Positions 1 through 10,735 of a stretch of 64,000 nucleotides of DNA are shown here, one piece after another. The translations under genes and the position numbers were made by a program. Source of the DNA: Cryptomeria japonica (Eukaryota; Streptophyta; Pinopsida; Cupressales; Cupressaceae); assembly GCF_030272615.1 (NCBI RefSeq), contig NC_081408.1, positions 340,166,793-340,230,792 on the forward strand, written 5' to 3'. Numbering within the stretch: the first letter of the stretch is position 1; the number at the start of each line of letters is the position of its first letter. Below the pieces are notes generated by a model that saw only the letters and a list, made by a program, of their open reading frames with translations, had not been told where the DNA came from and made no database searches.

Positions 1-699
1 ATACAATTTTACCTTACCATAGAGAATGTCATTCCTTGTATTTTGATTATCACACAAAATTGAAAGAAAATTATTTTCCAGGATAGTTATACTTACCTGT
101 CCCGGATAAAGGGCCAACCACCAATCGATAATCTTTTTTGTAACTTCTCCACATATTGTCCATTTTACAAAAACCCCACACTTGCTATATAAATTGAATT
201 GGGGTTCCATCAGAATTGTCGGGATATTACATATTCGCCTCTGCCTTATTTTAGGTTTTGGCTCAAAAACTCTAATTTTCCCAAGCGGCACCAGATTAGC
301 CCCAGATGCCGGAGATTGTTTTGTGGCTATGTGTTTGAGCCTATCGAAGTTTAAAGATACATCTCTTCGTTTGCCCAACTTCTTCTTGGCTTTTTTCGAG
401 CGAAAGACTTGCCAATTTCCATCGGAGGGTAGCGACTTGGCTTCATCTTTTTCTGCCCTAATTACATCATTTTTCCCAAAATTGTCCGCTCTGTAAACCA
501 AATCCTGCCTTTCGTTTAAAATCGTAATGTCTCTTGCAGGGTTTTTCTTGCATGGCGGACTGAAGACAGAGATACTCCTCGGGCATGTGGCAAAAACCTG
601 TCTGCACCCCCCCGACGAAAACCTTGACAAGTTCGCTGTGTAATAATTTCGCATTTTCGCCAAATAGCAGAGCAGAGCATTTCGGATATAATTTGGTGA
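1..699. other. Unassigned left flank
   Basis: I recognise no gene here. Short open frames exist on both strands (182-496 plus, 467-775 minus), but their translations match no family I know and show no domain. A TATA-like string lies near 186-194. The stretch may be older retrotransposon DNA or part of element A upstream of its LTR, but no terminal motif proves either. Confidence 0.3.
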
Positions 700-1608
700 A
701 TATTATTTTGTGTTTCAAATTGTTATCCTTATTCTTCTCAATGTTAATTAAATATAATTTAATTAATTCTATCACTATTGTCCAATAATTAATTTATCAA
801 ATACATTAATTATTCCTTTATTCTTCTAAAGTCCCTCCAATAATTATTTCCTCTAAACCCTCTCAGTTAATTAATTCTAATTAATTAACTTAGTCATGTG
901 ATTCCTACACATCACTTTTCCTAATCCCACTCAACCTAATTAATCCTTCTAGAATCTCTCATAATCATTCTTATCATTATCCCTCAATTTTTAATTCCCA
1001 CTCATGTCACATCAACATTGACTCTTTCAAAGAAATTCAAATTTCTTTGAATCCCTCAATGCATCCTTATTTTGGAATTTTTAATTCCTCATATCTGAAA
1101 TTCAAATTTCTCCCCCCTTTACCCAAGGAATTTTATATTCCTATTTATTTTCCCAAGGCACCCTTCATCCATGCCTTCTATCTAAAATCAATCTCAACCC
1201 TTCATGATCAAATTAATCTTGTCCCTCCATTGGCCTTCTCCAATCTATAAATTGGAGCCTATTCTCCTCACAAATCATCCACTTCTCATCCATTGTCATG
1301 CTGCCTATTTCTTCTCTCGTCCTTTTCATAATCCTCTATCAAATCCATGCATCCTTAATATTTCAATCCAAATCCCATCCAACAATCCACTTACCTTGTT
1401 GAGAATTTGGAGAGCATTCCACATCCATCAAGAAGGAGCCCATCCAATCAAGTTGAAGAGAGGTGCTATTCAACTTCATCGAAGGCTCAATCCGAGGAAG
1501 AGGTAAAATAACAAAGGTATAAAATGATCTTTTGATATTTTATGGTTTTCTTGTTTATTTCATTATCATTTTGATCATTTGACCTTTCATCCTATTTTCC
1601 CCTCTTCA
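700..1608 (+). repeat. LTR-like sequence, 5' LTR of element A (left end unknown)
   Basis: This AT-rich stretch contains many TTAATTAA-type words like those in the LTRs of TatY and element C. A TATA-box candidate (CTATAAATTGG) lies at 1245-1255. It ends in CA at 1608, three bases before a primer-binding-site-like sequence at 1612. That spacing is the same as in TatY, which is why I read it as a 5' LTR on the plus strand. The left boundary and target duplication were not found, so the start is approximate. Confidence 0.5.
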
Positions 1609-1611
1609 TTC

Positions 1612-1630
1612 TGGCATGCCCGGTGAGACC
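1612..1630 (+). other. Primer binding site of element A
   Basis: TGGCATGCCCGGTGAGACC follows the LTR-like end after three bases. It closely resembles the TatY primer site (TGGCACGCCTGGTGGGACC on the minus strand at 22207-22189), also set three bases from its LTR. TGG at the start fits pairing with a tRNA 3' CCA end. I do not name the tRNA. Confidence 0.65.
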
Positions 1631-1689
1631 CACATCCCAAATTTAACAAAAAAATGAGTTTTTTGTGAAGGTTTCCCATAGGTTCACAC

Positions 1690-2190
1690 TTTAGTGTGAG
1701 TACACGCGCATTGGCGCGACCATTATCTAGATCAGCGCGACCCCCTCGGCTTCAGCGCGACTGCATCAAATTTCAAAACTTTTCTTGCATCTCACTATTC
1801 TTCAACATGACCACCTCAACTTCAGCGCAACTGCCACACAAATCCATCTATCTCCTCTTCTTCATTCTTTTTGTTCTTCTCACTTCTATCTTTTTTTTCA
1901 GTTGTCGCTTCAGTGCGACCACTTTGTGATCAACGCGAGTGTTTTGTTAAAAATTTAAATTTGAATATTTGGGCACTAACTCTAGTTGTTTTGACGCAAG
2001 CACCCGCACATCAGCCCGAGCATGTGCTAATCAGCATGATTGTTATTTTTTTTGTTTCTGTTATCTACTCTATTTAATACTAATATTTTTTCTATTAGCA
2101 TGACCACTCGCACATTAGTGTGACTGTGTGCTAATCAACGCGACTACTCACGCATTAGTGTCTATGTGCTAATCAGCGTGACTACGGGAA
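1690..2190 (+). repeat. Degenerate TCAGCGCGAC repeats in the leader of element A
   Basis: A dozen or so diverged copies of a roughly 10-base word (TCAGCGCGACY, ATTAGTGTGACT, AATCAACGCGACT) are scattered through AT-rich DNA. Intact copies lie near 1733-1756 and later copies show CG to TG or CA decay. They occupy the same position, just past the primer site, as the GCGTCTGTG repeats of TatY. Confidence 0.6.
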
Positions 2191-2929
2191 TAAATAAAAA
2201 AATCTCAACATATCTTCTTTATATTCACTCTTTTTTCCTCAAAACTTCACTAGATCCCCCGTAATTTCATTTTGTACATTTCCTTCCTTGAGGGCCTTAT
2301 CCCAAATTCTATTTTTTGAAGCCCGAAATTCAACATTCCTCTATTTTTAGGGTTTGCCATAACTTCTTCCAATTTTATCCAATCACCTCCAAATTTTTCT
2401 ATATTGTCTATCTCCAATTTTTGCTTCTTTGTCCCTCTTGGACAATTTTTTTTCCATTCCTTCACCTCACCTCAAAAATCCCCACTTTATGCTTGCCTAT
2501 TCCTTAGAAAGTGTCAAAACCCTAGTCAAACCCCATTTACCCATCAAAATTTCCTCCAAATCCACATTTGTCTTTAGTAGAAACTTTTTTATCCTTGTTT
2601 TTCTACTCATTCCCAAAAAATTTTAAAAAAAAAAATATTTTTGTCATTCTTTTGTCTTTTGTAGGACACTTGTTGAAGACATCATTTTCAAACTACTAAT
2701 CAAGTGGTTTTGCAGGTTGCCTAGGAGGTTCAAGCAAACATTGTGTCTTTTTTTTCTGACTAGGCACCTAGATCTAATTAGAAGGTAAATAAACCATTGT
2801 CCTTTGTGTTTTGTGAAATGCATAAAGGTAGGAGAGTATGCTCTCGTCTAGCTAGATGATCAGAAATCAAGACCCTCCAAGTTTTTCATGTTTGTTGCAT
2901 GCTTACCCGTAGCGAGTATGCCCTCCCAA

Positions 2930-3440
2930 CTTTCTCTTTGAGAAGGTAAAAGGGGAATGACCCAAACGATTACACCTAGACCTGGGGTTCCCAACTCACT
3001 ATAATAAATAGGCCATTGATGATGAAAGGGTCAATGGTTGGGGCTATATGAGAGTTCACTCTCACATTGGGTGCTTAGTAGGATCCTAGAGATCTCAATC
3101 ATGCTTGCATTACTACTAAGTTCTTGGTGCTTCGTTGGGCTATAGGCCTTAATTGTGCTTGCGTGACTGCAAAGGGTAGCTCCTAACGGGAAGCCATACT
3201 AAACACCTTGTGCATAGTGGCTGAAAACCTTCTAGTCATTGGTGCAAGAGGTCGGATATCTGAGGCCGTGCATATTTTTACTGCCCTTAGTAGAGACACA
3301 AAGTTCACCATGAGGAGTTTTCATGGGAATTGATGCTTGGCTACCCCAGAGAAGTGAGTGTCATGGAGGGGAGCCAGTGGGGTCAAGCATCTAAGTGTCT
3401 GCTCTGGGTAAACATAGCTGGAAAACCAATTGGGATCCAT
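2930..3440 (+). other. Conserved leader block shared with TatY
   Basis: This non-coding block is clearly homologous to the TatY leader on the minus strand (about 21430 down to 20930). The best-matched part is 3288-3415, around AGTTCACCATGAGGAG, ATGCTTGGCT, GAAGTGAGTGTCA and GGTCAAGCATCTAAGT. Order and orientation are the same in both elements. Conservation in a non-coding leader suggests an RNA-level role such as packaging, dimerisation or translation, which is inference. Confidence 0.7.
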
Positions 3441-3529
3441 TGACTATTGTCCTTACTCACCATAGGATATGTTGTGAAGGAGCATGAGTGTCTTTTAAGT
3501 CTATCTTCTTTTGACCATTTTGTTTTCTT

Positions 3530-4319
3530 TACTTGACATCTCTTGCCAAGTCCATCCCCCACAACCAATCAATCCTCCCTCTTTCCAAATTCCATCTTGC
3601 CATCATCAAATCTTTAATCCATTTCTATCTATCCAAGAAATTATCCAATCCTCAATCCACTTTCATCCATTCAAACAATCATCCTTCCTCAACTAATATT
3701 CATTCTTCCTCTAATCCAATCAAATCTCCAAAATTCTAATCAATCAAATCCATCCATCTTCCTAATCCTGTTATCCAATCCAACCAATGAACCAATCTAA
3801 TCTAATCCAAATCCAATCAAGTCCTAATCCAAGGACCAATCCAAATCCAATCCAATCCAATCAAACCAATTCCTAATCCAATGACTAATCCAATCCAATC
3901 AAAGCAAATCAAATCAAATCCAACCTAATCCAATCCACTTCAATCCAATCCAATCCAATCAAATCAAATCAAATCCAACCTAATCCAATCCAATCCAATC
4001 CAATTCAATCTAATTGAATCCAATTCATTCTAGTCCATTCAATCAATCAACCAACCCAATCCAATCAAGTCATAATCCAAGAACCAATCCAATCAAGTCC
4101 TAATCCAAGGACCAATCCAATGAAGCCAAGTCTTAATCCAAAGACCAATCCAATTAAACCAATTCCAATCAAAATCAAATCCAATCCAAATCTAATCAAA
4201 TCTAATCCATGATCATTCCAAGCCAATTCCTAATCCTCATCTTCATTTAACATCATTTTCATAATCTTTCCCCTCCAAAACATATTCATCCAATTCCAAT
4301 CTAATCCTTCACTCTCAAC
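3530..4319. repeat. AATCC/TCAAA pentanucleotide repeat tract
   Basis: This tract is dominated by CCAAT, TCCAA and TCAAA words in imperfect tandem, densest at 3780-4200. Nearly all pyrimidines are on the plus strand with Y-rich runs. It lies between the leader block and the long frame at 4320 and probably grew by slippage. No gene is visible in it. Confidence 0.75.
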
Positions 4320-6242
4320 ATGACTACCCAAAATTTAAAATCTTGGTATGAGAAGATTCTCATAGAAATTCATGAACCTTCCTACCAATTTAATCCCATA
4401 ATCTCCCACTCGCCTATCGTACCTTCATCCATCCCATCTCAATACATTACACCTAATCCCAATCTATACCATATCTCTTATCCTTCCTCTATCTTCAACA
4501 AGGGAAATCCATCTTATTCCCCATCCATATCTCCATATTATTCCTCATCCACATACTCCTCTAATCCAATATGTATACCTCCATCTCCCCCCCATTCTAC
4601 ATCCCAATCCCCATCCTTCTACAATGCATTCATTACCTCTACTCCCCATCCAAATCCTTTACTCCATAGTCCTCCAATCATTAATCCTATTTCCGCAATC
4701 AATTATCCTAATCGTCCATCCAATTCCAATCCTAATCCTAATCCTCCATCCAATCCTAATCCTCCATCTAATCCTAATCCTCCAAAATCCATATTGTCCA
4801 TGTCCTCCAAATCCATCATCCATAATCTTATCCAAGACATGCTAGCAAAGGAGACAAAATCCTCACCTCAAAGCAAAGTGGCCAAGTATCCTCAAGTCCT
4901 CCATCCACCCCAATCACCTCTACCTCAAAACAAATCCCAATCCCCCACACTTCATGATACCCCCATTCCCCCATCTACTCACATCAAAGCTTCCATACCT
5001 TCCTCCATCACACAATACCCACAAATTTGAACATGCCAAAAGCTTATTCCAAAGCATGCTAGCATAGAAACCTCTCTATCTCATGATGCATCTCCCTCCA
5101 CTCCATCTAATGATCCCATCTCCTCCACTTCCTCTCATGATCATATGATTCCTCTATTATTGCATGATCCTCTTCCATCTCATGATCCAATCACCCCTCC
5201 CACTCCATCTCATGATACCCTCCCTAGTCAAGATCAAAATATCCCTTCATCTCCATGTCATGATCCCAATCCATCTAAATATCCTAATCTTCCTTACACA
5301 TCTCATCCCCCTCAAAATGGACTTGCATCTTGTTCCTAAAATAATAAGGGTCCTCAAGGTAATGCTCAAGATGTTGGTACATCCTCTATTCCTCATAAAT
5401 CCAAATTTCCCTCATACAAATCAAAGTCTCGTTATCCCTCATCTTTCACATCCATTTCAGGACCCTATGTTCAAAAGTTAAACCCTTCATTTCTTCCATC
5501 CATTTTGGGCCCCTATATTTTGATGCACAGTCCTCCATCCCTTCCATCCATATTGGGTCCTTACATCCCTCCATCCACCACTCCATCACCTCAAATAATC
5601 ACTAAGAAAGATCAACAAAGGCACACATCCTTGAATTCCTCCCAACACTCTCTTTCCACCATCCCATCCATAAAATTCATCAATCCTTCATCCTCATGCA
5701 CCCATCCCATTGCTATTGGAAGGAATTTGGATGCCCAATCTAAAAAGCATAAAGCTCAGAATCTAGAAAAATCAAAGGATCAACATGTCCCCTCAAAACG
5801 ACATGCTCAAAACAAAAGTATGATCCCAAAGAAAGAAAAATTAAAAAGGCCACAAATGTCACAAAAGAAAAAATCAAAAACTATGTGGATTCCTAAAGAA
5901 GCAATGCATCCCAAAGTAAAATCAAAATTGGCATCCAAACTTGCTAATCCAAAATCTCGGTCCATTCATAAGTTCTCCAATCCACCATCTAACACTCCTC
6001 CATCTTCAAAATCCATTTTGGGTCCCTATGTCCCCAAATCCACCATCCCAACTCCATCATCCCCTTCTTCTATTTTGGGTTGTCATTTCCCAAAATCTAC
6101 ACTTCATCCCCCATCTAATTCAAAACACTCTTTCCCAGTACTCCACCACCCTTCAAGGTGTGTGCCAATGTTGATCTTCCACAAATTCTTCAAAACCCCA
6201 TCCATTATCCACCATCCATTTTTAACAATCCCATTTCATTAG
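4320..6242 (+). pseudogene. 641-codon low-complexity orphan frame of element A
   Basis: I do not recognise this protein. One reading frame runs from an ATG at 4320 to 6242, interrupted by only two stops (TGA at 5028-5030, TAA at 5337-5339). The N-terminal third is rich in Ser, Pro, Tyr and Asn. The middle has repeated SHDP/SHDT words. The C-terminal part has at least four copies of SILGPY(I/V)P or close variants around a lysine-rich segment (about 5740-5950). It has no CCHC knuckle, protease or RT motif. It sits where gag-pol is expected, after the leader and before the GAAAACC motif seen downstream of integrase in TatY, so element A looks non-autonomous. The alternative is a chance frame in a pyrimidine-rich repeat, whose codons would rarely make stops. 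Confidence 0.45.
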
Positions 6243-6758
6243 CCCAATCCTTTCCAAATCCTTATCTTCCATCCCCTATCCATTTCATCTCCCCAATTAT
6301 TGTTACCAACATCTATGAGCATACCTCTATTTCAAAGAAATACTAAGGGATACCATCTATGGAACTAGATGCTTGAGTCCTCCCTTCCTCCTTCACGCAT
6401 TCACTATCTTCCATATCCAGTCATCCTTATCCTTCTCCATCCAAACTATTTCAAAAATTCAAAATAAAAAAAAAAATAGAAAAAAGTAAAGAAAAATCAT
6501 TTCATCCAATGGTGAAAACCACTTCTTGTGGCACCTTGGGTAAGTACCATGATGAAAACTTGACAAACAAGAATCATGTGTAATCCCCTCATACCCTTGC
6601 ACTCTACACTTAGGGGCAAGCTTCATTCACACAATCCTCCCATCCATCTCCATCTTATCTAAGTCCATTCTCCTTTCCTATCTTTGATTATGACTATCCT
6701 ATCCATATCCTCCATCTCATATCCCTCATCCTATCAAAATGAATCCTCCATTCCTATC
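6243..6758 (+). other. 3' part of element A up to the TatY insertion
   Basis: This is non-coding pyrimidine-rich DNA. At about 6517-6562 it contains GGTGAAAACCACTTC and GGGTAAGTACCATG, matching the minus strand of TatY at about 12285-12225, downstream of integrase. The last five bases, CTATC (6754-6758), are the left target duplication of TatY. The same kind of sequence resumes at 22983. Confidence 0.6.
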
Positions 6759-7530
6759 TGTGTATGGTGAAAATGGATAACAATAACAACAATATTGAAA
6801 GGCTAAATGAATCCAACCACTAAACCCTAGCCTAACAATGATCAAAGATCCACCATAACATATGAAGATTACCTAAGACAAAGCAAATAACTCAAAAATC
6901 ACAAAGATTATACCATCACATGTCCAATAGGGTTTTGATCTCCATTCTTCCTATCTCCATTGATCTTGCTTGATGTATATTTGCTCTCAGATTTTTGTAT
7001 GCACAAGAGCTCAACAAAGAACGAAATGTGGTTGCAAGTAGGATCATAGTGTAGCCAAGTCTTCAAGATTAGTCATTAGGGTTTGACAATGAAGGAAGCA
7101 TCTCCTTAAATAGAAGACACAATATGAAATGGAGGGTTAAGATTGAGAGGTGTAAAAAGAGAGGTCGGCTAGGATTAGAGGGTAGGTAGAAGAAATACCA
7201 AAATAATGAAAGAGGTAGGTAGTGTAGGAATTAAGAGATGAATGACATGTGTCATGTGTAGAAAAAGATAATGAATTAATTAAATAAATAAAGATTTATT
7301 TAATTAATAGAAGAAATAGGACAATTAAATAAATAAAATATTTATTTAATTTAGGAAAGGGTAATTTAAATAAATAAATGTATTTATTTAAATGAGAAAC
7401 AAGGCTAGAAGAGGATAAATGAATTAATTAAATAAATAAAAATTTATTTAATTAATAGAAGAATTAGGCTTAGATAATTAAATAAATAAAATATTTATTT
7501 AATTAAACATGACAATTTTGGGTGTCTACA
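6759..7530 (-). repeat. TatY 3' LTR
   Basis: This 772-bp LTR reads TGTAGACACC...CATACACA on the element strand. It is nearly identical to 22211-22982; the five differences I see are four transitions and one transversion. The TATA-type box of the element strand (CTATTTAAGG) lies at 7104-7113. An array of five palindromes lies in its U3 part at 7274-7506. Confidence 0.95.
7274..7506. repeat. Array of five AT-rich palindromes in LTR U3
   Basis: Five near-perfect inverted repeats of about 30-34 bp lie at roughly 7274-7308, 7323-7352, 7364-7393, 7422-7455 and 7475-7506. Each is built from (T)TAAATAAATAAA and its complement around a 1-3 base centre, with unrelated spacers between them. The array is copied at 22726-22958 in the other LTR. 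Each unit could form a hairpin or cruciform. Confidence 0.85.
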
Positions 7531-7544
7531 TTTTGCCCCTCTTT
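7531..7544 (-). other. TatY polypurine tract
   Basis: On the element strand AAAGAGGGGCAAAA directly precedes the 3' LTR start TGTAGACACC. This is the expected plus-strand primer. A matching tract (AAACAGGGGAAAAA) precedes the LTR of element C at 31944-31957. Confidence 0.85.
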
Positions 7545-7776
7545 GAGACAATGCGACTTGTCACGTTGTTTCAAAGAAGATAAGATGAACTGATACAGAG
7601 TTGCCCTAGTATGGGAATAATATGCCCCCTCGAGAGATTGGATGAAAATGTCTGAAAAAAAATTGCAGACAATCTCTCGATAAGAAAGAAAGGATAGAAT
7701 GGATTGACCGAATAAAGTGACAAAGTCATGGGATGAAGAATACTGACTCGGGAAATGAAGGCAAGGGCTAGGGTAG

Positions 7777-7787
7777 GCTATAAGATA
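7777..7787 (+). promoter_or_regulatory. Candidate TATA box for the antisense PMD gene
   Basis: GCTATAAGATA lies about 90 bases upstream of the proposed PMD start at 7877, a plausible distance for a plant promoter. There is no other support. The same DNA is the 3' subterminal region of the sense element and is conserved in element C for that reason too. Confidence 0.3.
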
Positions 7788-8058
7788 GACCACGGGCAAA
7801 AGACATCCTCATTGTCATCCACACCCTTACGAGATCACAGTGCAGAGCGAGAAAAGAGTAGCAGCAGTCAGTAGCGATGGCCTTCGTTCATAGATTCAAC
7901 CGCGTTCACCGATTTCAGAGGCCAGCAGAGGCAGGAGAGCCGGTAAGTACCACCAAACCTCCTCGTACTTTCACACATTTCAATTTTTGTCATTAATTCT
8001 CAGTAGGTAGCAATAAATGTGCTAGGAATAGGGTACCAAAAAAATGCAAAAATGCACA

Positions 8059-8335
8059 ACCGCGTCTGTGTCGGTGCCAGGCGCGTCTGTGTCCAACAGG
8101 CGCGTTTGTGTCGGTTCCAGGCGCGTATGCGTCTGGGACCGCGTTTGTGTTGAATGCGGGTGCATTTGTGAATTTTAGAGGCGTTTATGTCCTGTAGGGG
8201 CGTTTAGGTTCCAAAGTTGCGTTTGTGCAAGATGTAGGCACGTTTATGTCCTGAAAGCGCGTCTGTGTTGCAGAAGTGCGTTTGTGCAGTCAAGAAGCGT
8301 GTTTATGAATTTAAAGCGCGTTTGTGTGTCAAAAT
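8059..8335 (+). repeat. GCGTCTGTGT-type repeats in the PMD intron
   Basis: About 14 degenerate copies of GCGTYTGTGTY (for example GCGCGTCTGTGT, GCGCGTTTGTGT, GGCGTTTATGT) are spaced about 15-25 bases apart. The same word in the opposite orientation fills parts of the sense leader (20481-20640 and 21840-22100). Confidence 0.85.
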
Positions 8336-8365
8336 GTATGGTTTTGGTCTTCTAGGTCAAATCAG

Positions 8366-8735
8366 CAGTTTTGTGATGAACATACGATGTCGATTGGATA
8401 AGCTGCTAAGAGGATACACTCAGGCAGGTCCTCTAGGAAGACTAGGATAGATCAAGGCACTTTGTGATGAAGAGGGAGCACCAAGATAGAGTATTCTGTG
8501 ATAAATAGGGAGTACCCAAAGGATGAGCAGCACTTTGTGATGAACAGGGAGTGCGAGATGTGAGTAACACTTTGTGATGAACAAGGAATGTCACACACGT
8601 AGTACTTTGTGATGAATAGGGAGCACTACTAGGATAGATAGCAACACTTTGTGATGAACAGTGAGTGTCACTAGGATAGATAACCATATGCATTTTGATA
8701 GGAAGTAGCATTTTGTGATAAACAGTGAATGCCAT
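8366..8735 (+). repeat. CACTTTGTGATGAACAGGGAG repeats in the PMD intron
   Basis: About eight diverged copies of a roughly 24-base unit built on CTTTGTGATGAACAGGGAG occur near 8366, 8457, 8493, 8531, 8569, 8601, 8646 and 8706. Spacing is irregular (about 32-90 bases). They end about 30 bases before the splice acceptor. Confidence 0.85.
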
Positions 8736-10735
8736 GATAACTGACATGATTGATTGTGTGACTGCAGGAGTATCTGCCTATGTTAGAGTCACGGGAGAGA
8801 TTCCCGTCTACACAGAGACTGCGACCAGATTTGTCGTTTGAGGATAGAGCAGCTATTGAGGAGATGGGCCTCAGACATGTGCTGTATGTGCCCGAGTTTC
8901 GGGCAAACATGGGTTTGCTGACTGCACTGGCGGAGAGATGGCACTCCGAGGCCTGTACATTCCACTTATCGATGGGGGAGATGACAGTGACCCTCGAGGA
9001 TGTCTATAGGATATTGCACATACCGATCGATGGAGAGCTGATCCCATACGATCGAGATGGAGACAGGGAGGCACTGAGACGGGTATTCCAGGATCCCGAA
9101 CTAGAGATGAGAGCAGGGTACGTGGCATGGGATACCATGACTGTGACAGGTTTAGCGTTGCCAGCTGTGATCGGAGGAGCCATCAGTGGGTTCTTGTGTC
9201 CTGACAGGGCTACACGGGGATTGGCAGTGGGCTGGGGAGGAGCACTGGAGATACTGGTGACTGAGCACACCAGATACGCATGGGGGCCATGTGTCTTAGC
9301 GCATCTATATTATGAGTTGCATCAGTTCATTTATCATGGATCAGTTGGCTTGGGTTGCGGAGTGACACTGTTACAGGTGTGGGCATATGAGCATCTGCCG
9401 ATCACACAGCCTATACACTTCAGGGGCAGAGGGCATGGACAGAGCTTTGTACACCTATATGATATGATCACCTCACAGCCTCGGATTGGCAGGTTAGAGC
9501 ACTGGAGGCGTGCGATGGATGATATCAATGTGGTCATCTGGAGGTCGTACCTGGGGTGCAAGGAGTGGGAGGATGACGCCATGGAGCTGCCATATACATT
9601 TAGGAGCAGATATCTGATTGGGCGAACACCCTACATTTTGGAGAGACAGTTGGTTGATAGGGTTGGCAGGCAGTTCGGCAGGATCCAGAGGATGCCACGA
9701 GGCTCGGGTATGTATGCCCGTACAGTCAGGGATCAGGCATAGTTCGGGCCATTGTTATCGTATGATCAGGCCGTGACACAGCTGACAGAGATGATGCCAT
9801 TACCCTGGGATATGTGGCCGGAGGTTGAGGATGCAGGCATGGATGCAAAGTACTCCGCGTATTGGGCAGAGCATCCGTTTCCACGGTTGACAGATCTGGG
9901 AGAGTTGCTGGAGGGAGAGGTTGGAGGGGATGATGATGATGATGGTGGAGGGGATGGAGGCCGAGGCCGACGGAGGTGGAGGGGAGTAGTGGGGGAGAGG
10001 AGGGTGGCACCTCGGAGGGAGGGAGGACAGGAGGGAGCAGCCCAGGTGGTGGTGAGGGGTCGTGGTGGATTGCCCTTGCAGGTACCAGCAGCACAGGGAT
10101 AGAGGCAGGGACAGGTACGGAGACAGGGATAGGTACAGGTATAGGTACCTAGGCAGGCACAGAGACAGGCACCTGTTCAGGCACTGAGACATGTAGAGGG
10201 GCAGGTACAGGCACAGGCACCCGTAGAGGGAGAGCCACAGGCAGAGGCTGAGGGTGGGGATCCTGAGGAGGATGAGCTGCTAGAGCTGAGGGAGATCTGC
10301 CAGGGCCAGGCAGATGAGATCCAGGAGTTGGAGCGGGAGAGGGATCACCTCAGGATCAGGCTCTGGGATACAGAGCGGGAGAGGGATCAGGCCATCCAGC
10401 AATATACTGAGGCTGAGATAGCTTTGAGGGCAGGGAGGCAGGCGGCAGAGGATGCAGGGGCAGGCTATGCATATGTGTTGCGAGCCGGAGAGGAGATCGG
10501 TTATTGGAGAGACATGTACTATGGTGCAGTGCCAGCGGATCAGTGGGCGAGGAGCTTCCATAGACCATCGCGGACAGCGAAAGCTACGGGAGGGAGTCGG
10601 AGGAGGCAAGCATCTAGTGGTGGGGTTATGGGTCCTCCACCACCACCAGACAGGCAGGGTGATCCTGGAGCGGGTCCTTCTACAGCTCAGCGTCCGTCGA
10701 GGCCAGGCAGCTCCGAGGGAGGGAGTTCATCATAG

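Larger units (their letters stand above)
7943..8767 (+). other. Putative 825-bp intron of the PMD gene
   Basis: The donor is GAGCCG|GTAAGT and the acceptor GACTGCAG|GAGTAT. Joining the exons keeps frame exactly, and the four codons upstream of the ATG at 8780 are open and read EYLP. The intron holds two unrelated repeat families. Because the gene is antisense, this intron cannot be spliced from the element's genomic RNA, which would let it survive retrotransposition. Splicing is inferred only from sequence. Confidence 0.65.
7877..10735 (+). pseudogene. Antisense Plant Mobile Domain gene, two exons, four in-frame TAG
   Basis: The proposed gene has exon 1 at 7877-7942 (22 codons, ATG), an intron at 7943-8767 and exon 2 at 8768-10735, joined in phase 0. 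Exon 2 holds a PMD (Pfam family PF10536, known from MAIN/MAIL1-type plant proteins and plant transposons). Diagnostic stretches are RWHSEACTFHLSMGEMTVTL (8936-8995), EDVYRILHIPIDG after it, YAWGPCVLAHLYYEL (9274-9318) and LLQVWAYEHLPI (9371-9406). The tail is acidic and Gly/Arg-rich, then Gln-rich, then a predicted coiled coil (about 10280-10480), then Pro/Ser-rich. Four TAG stops (9740, 10100, 10130, 10142) break the 677-codon frame, the last three in the Gln-rich part. It is richer in G+C than its surroundings. PMD proteins act in nuclear silencing and RNA pathways; its role here is unknown. A trunk protein ending at 9740 would still hold the whole PMD. Confidence 0.85.

Noticed and set aside
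182-496. 104-residue plus frame near the left edge
   Set aside because: No domain, no codon pattern, and nothing upstream except a weak TATA-like word, so I do not call it a gene.
3530-4319. CRISPR array or regular satellite
   Set aside because: Units are 5 bases with frequent slips and no unique spacers. It is a simple-sequence tract in plant-type repetitive DNA.
8442-9582. Several open minus-strand frames opposite the PMD gene
   Set aside because: They are shadow frames of the G+C-rich PMD exon and intron repeats. Their translations show no domain, and the plus-strand frame matches PMD throughout.
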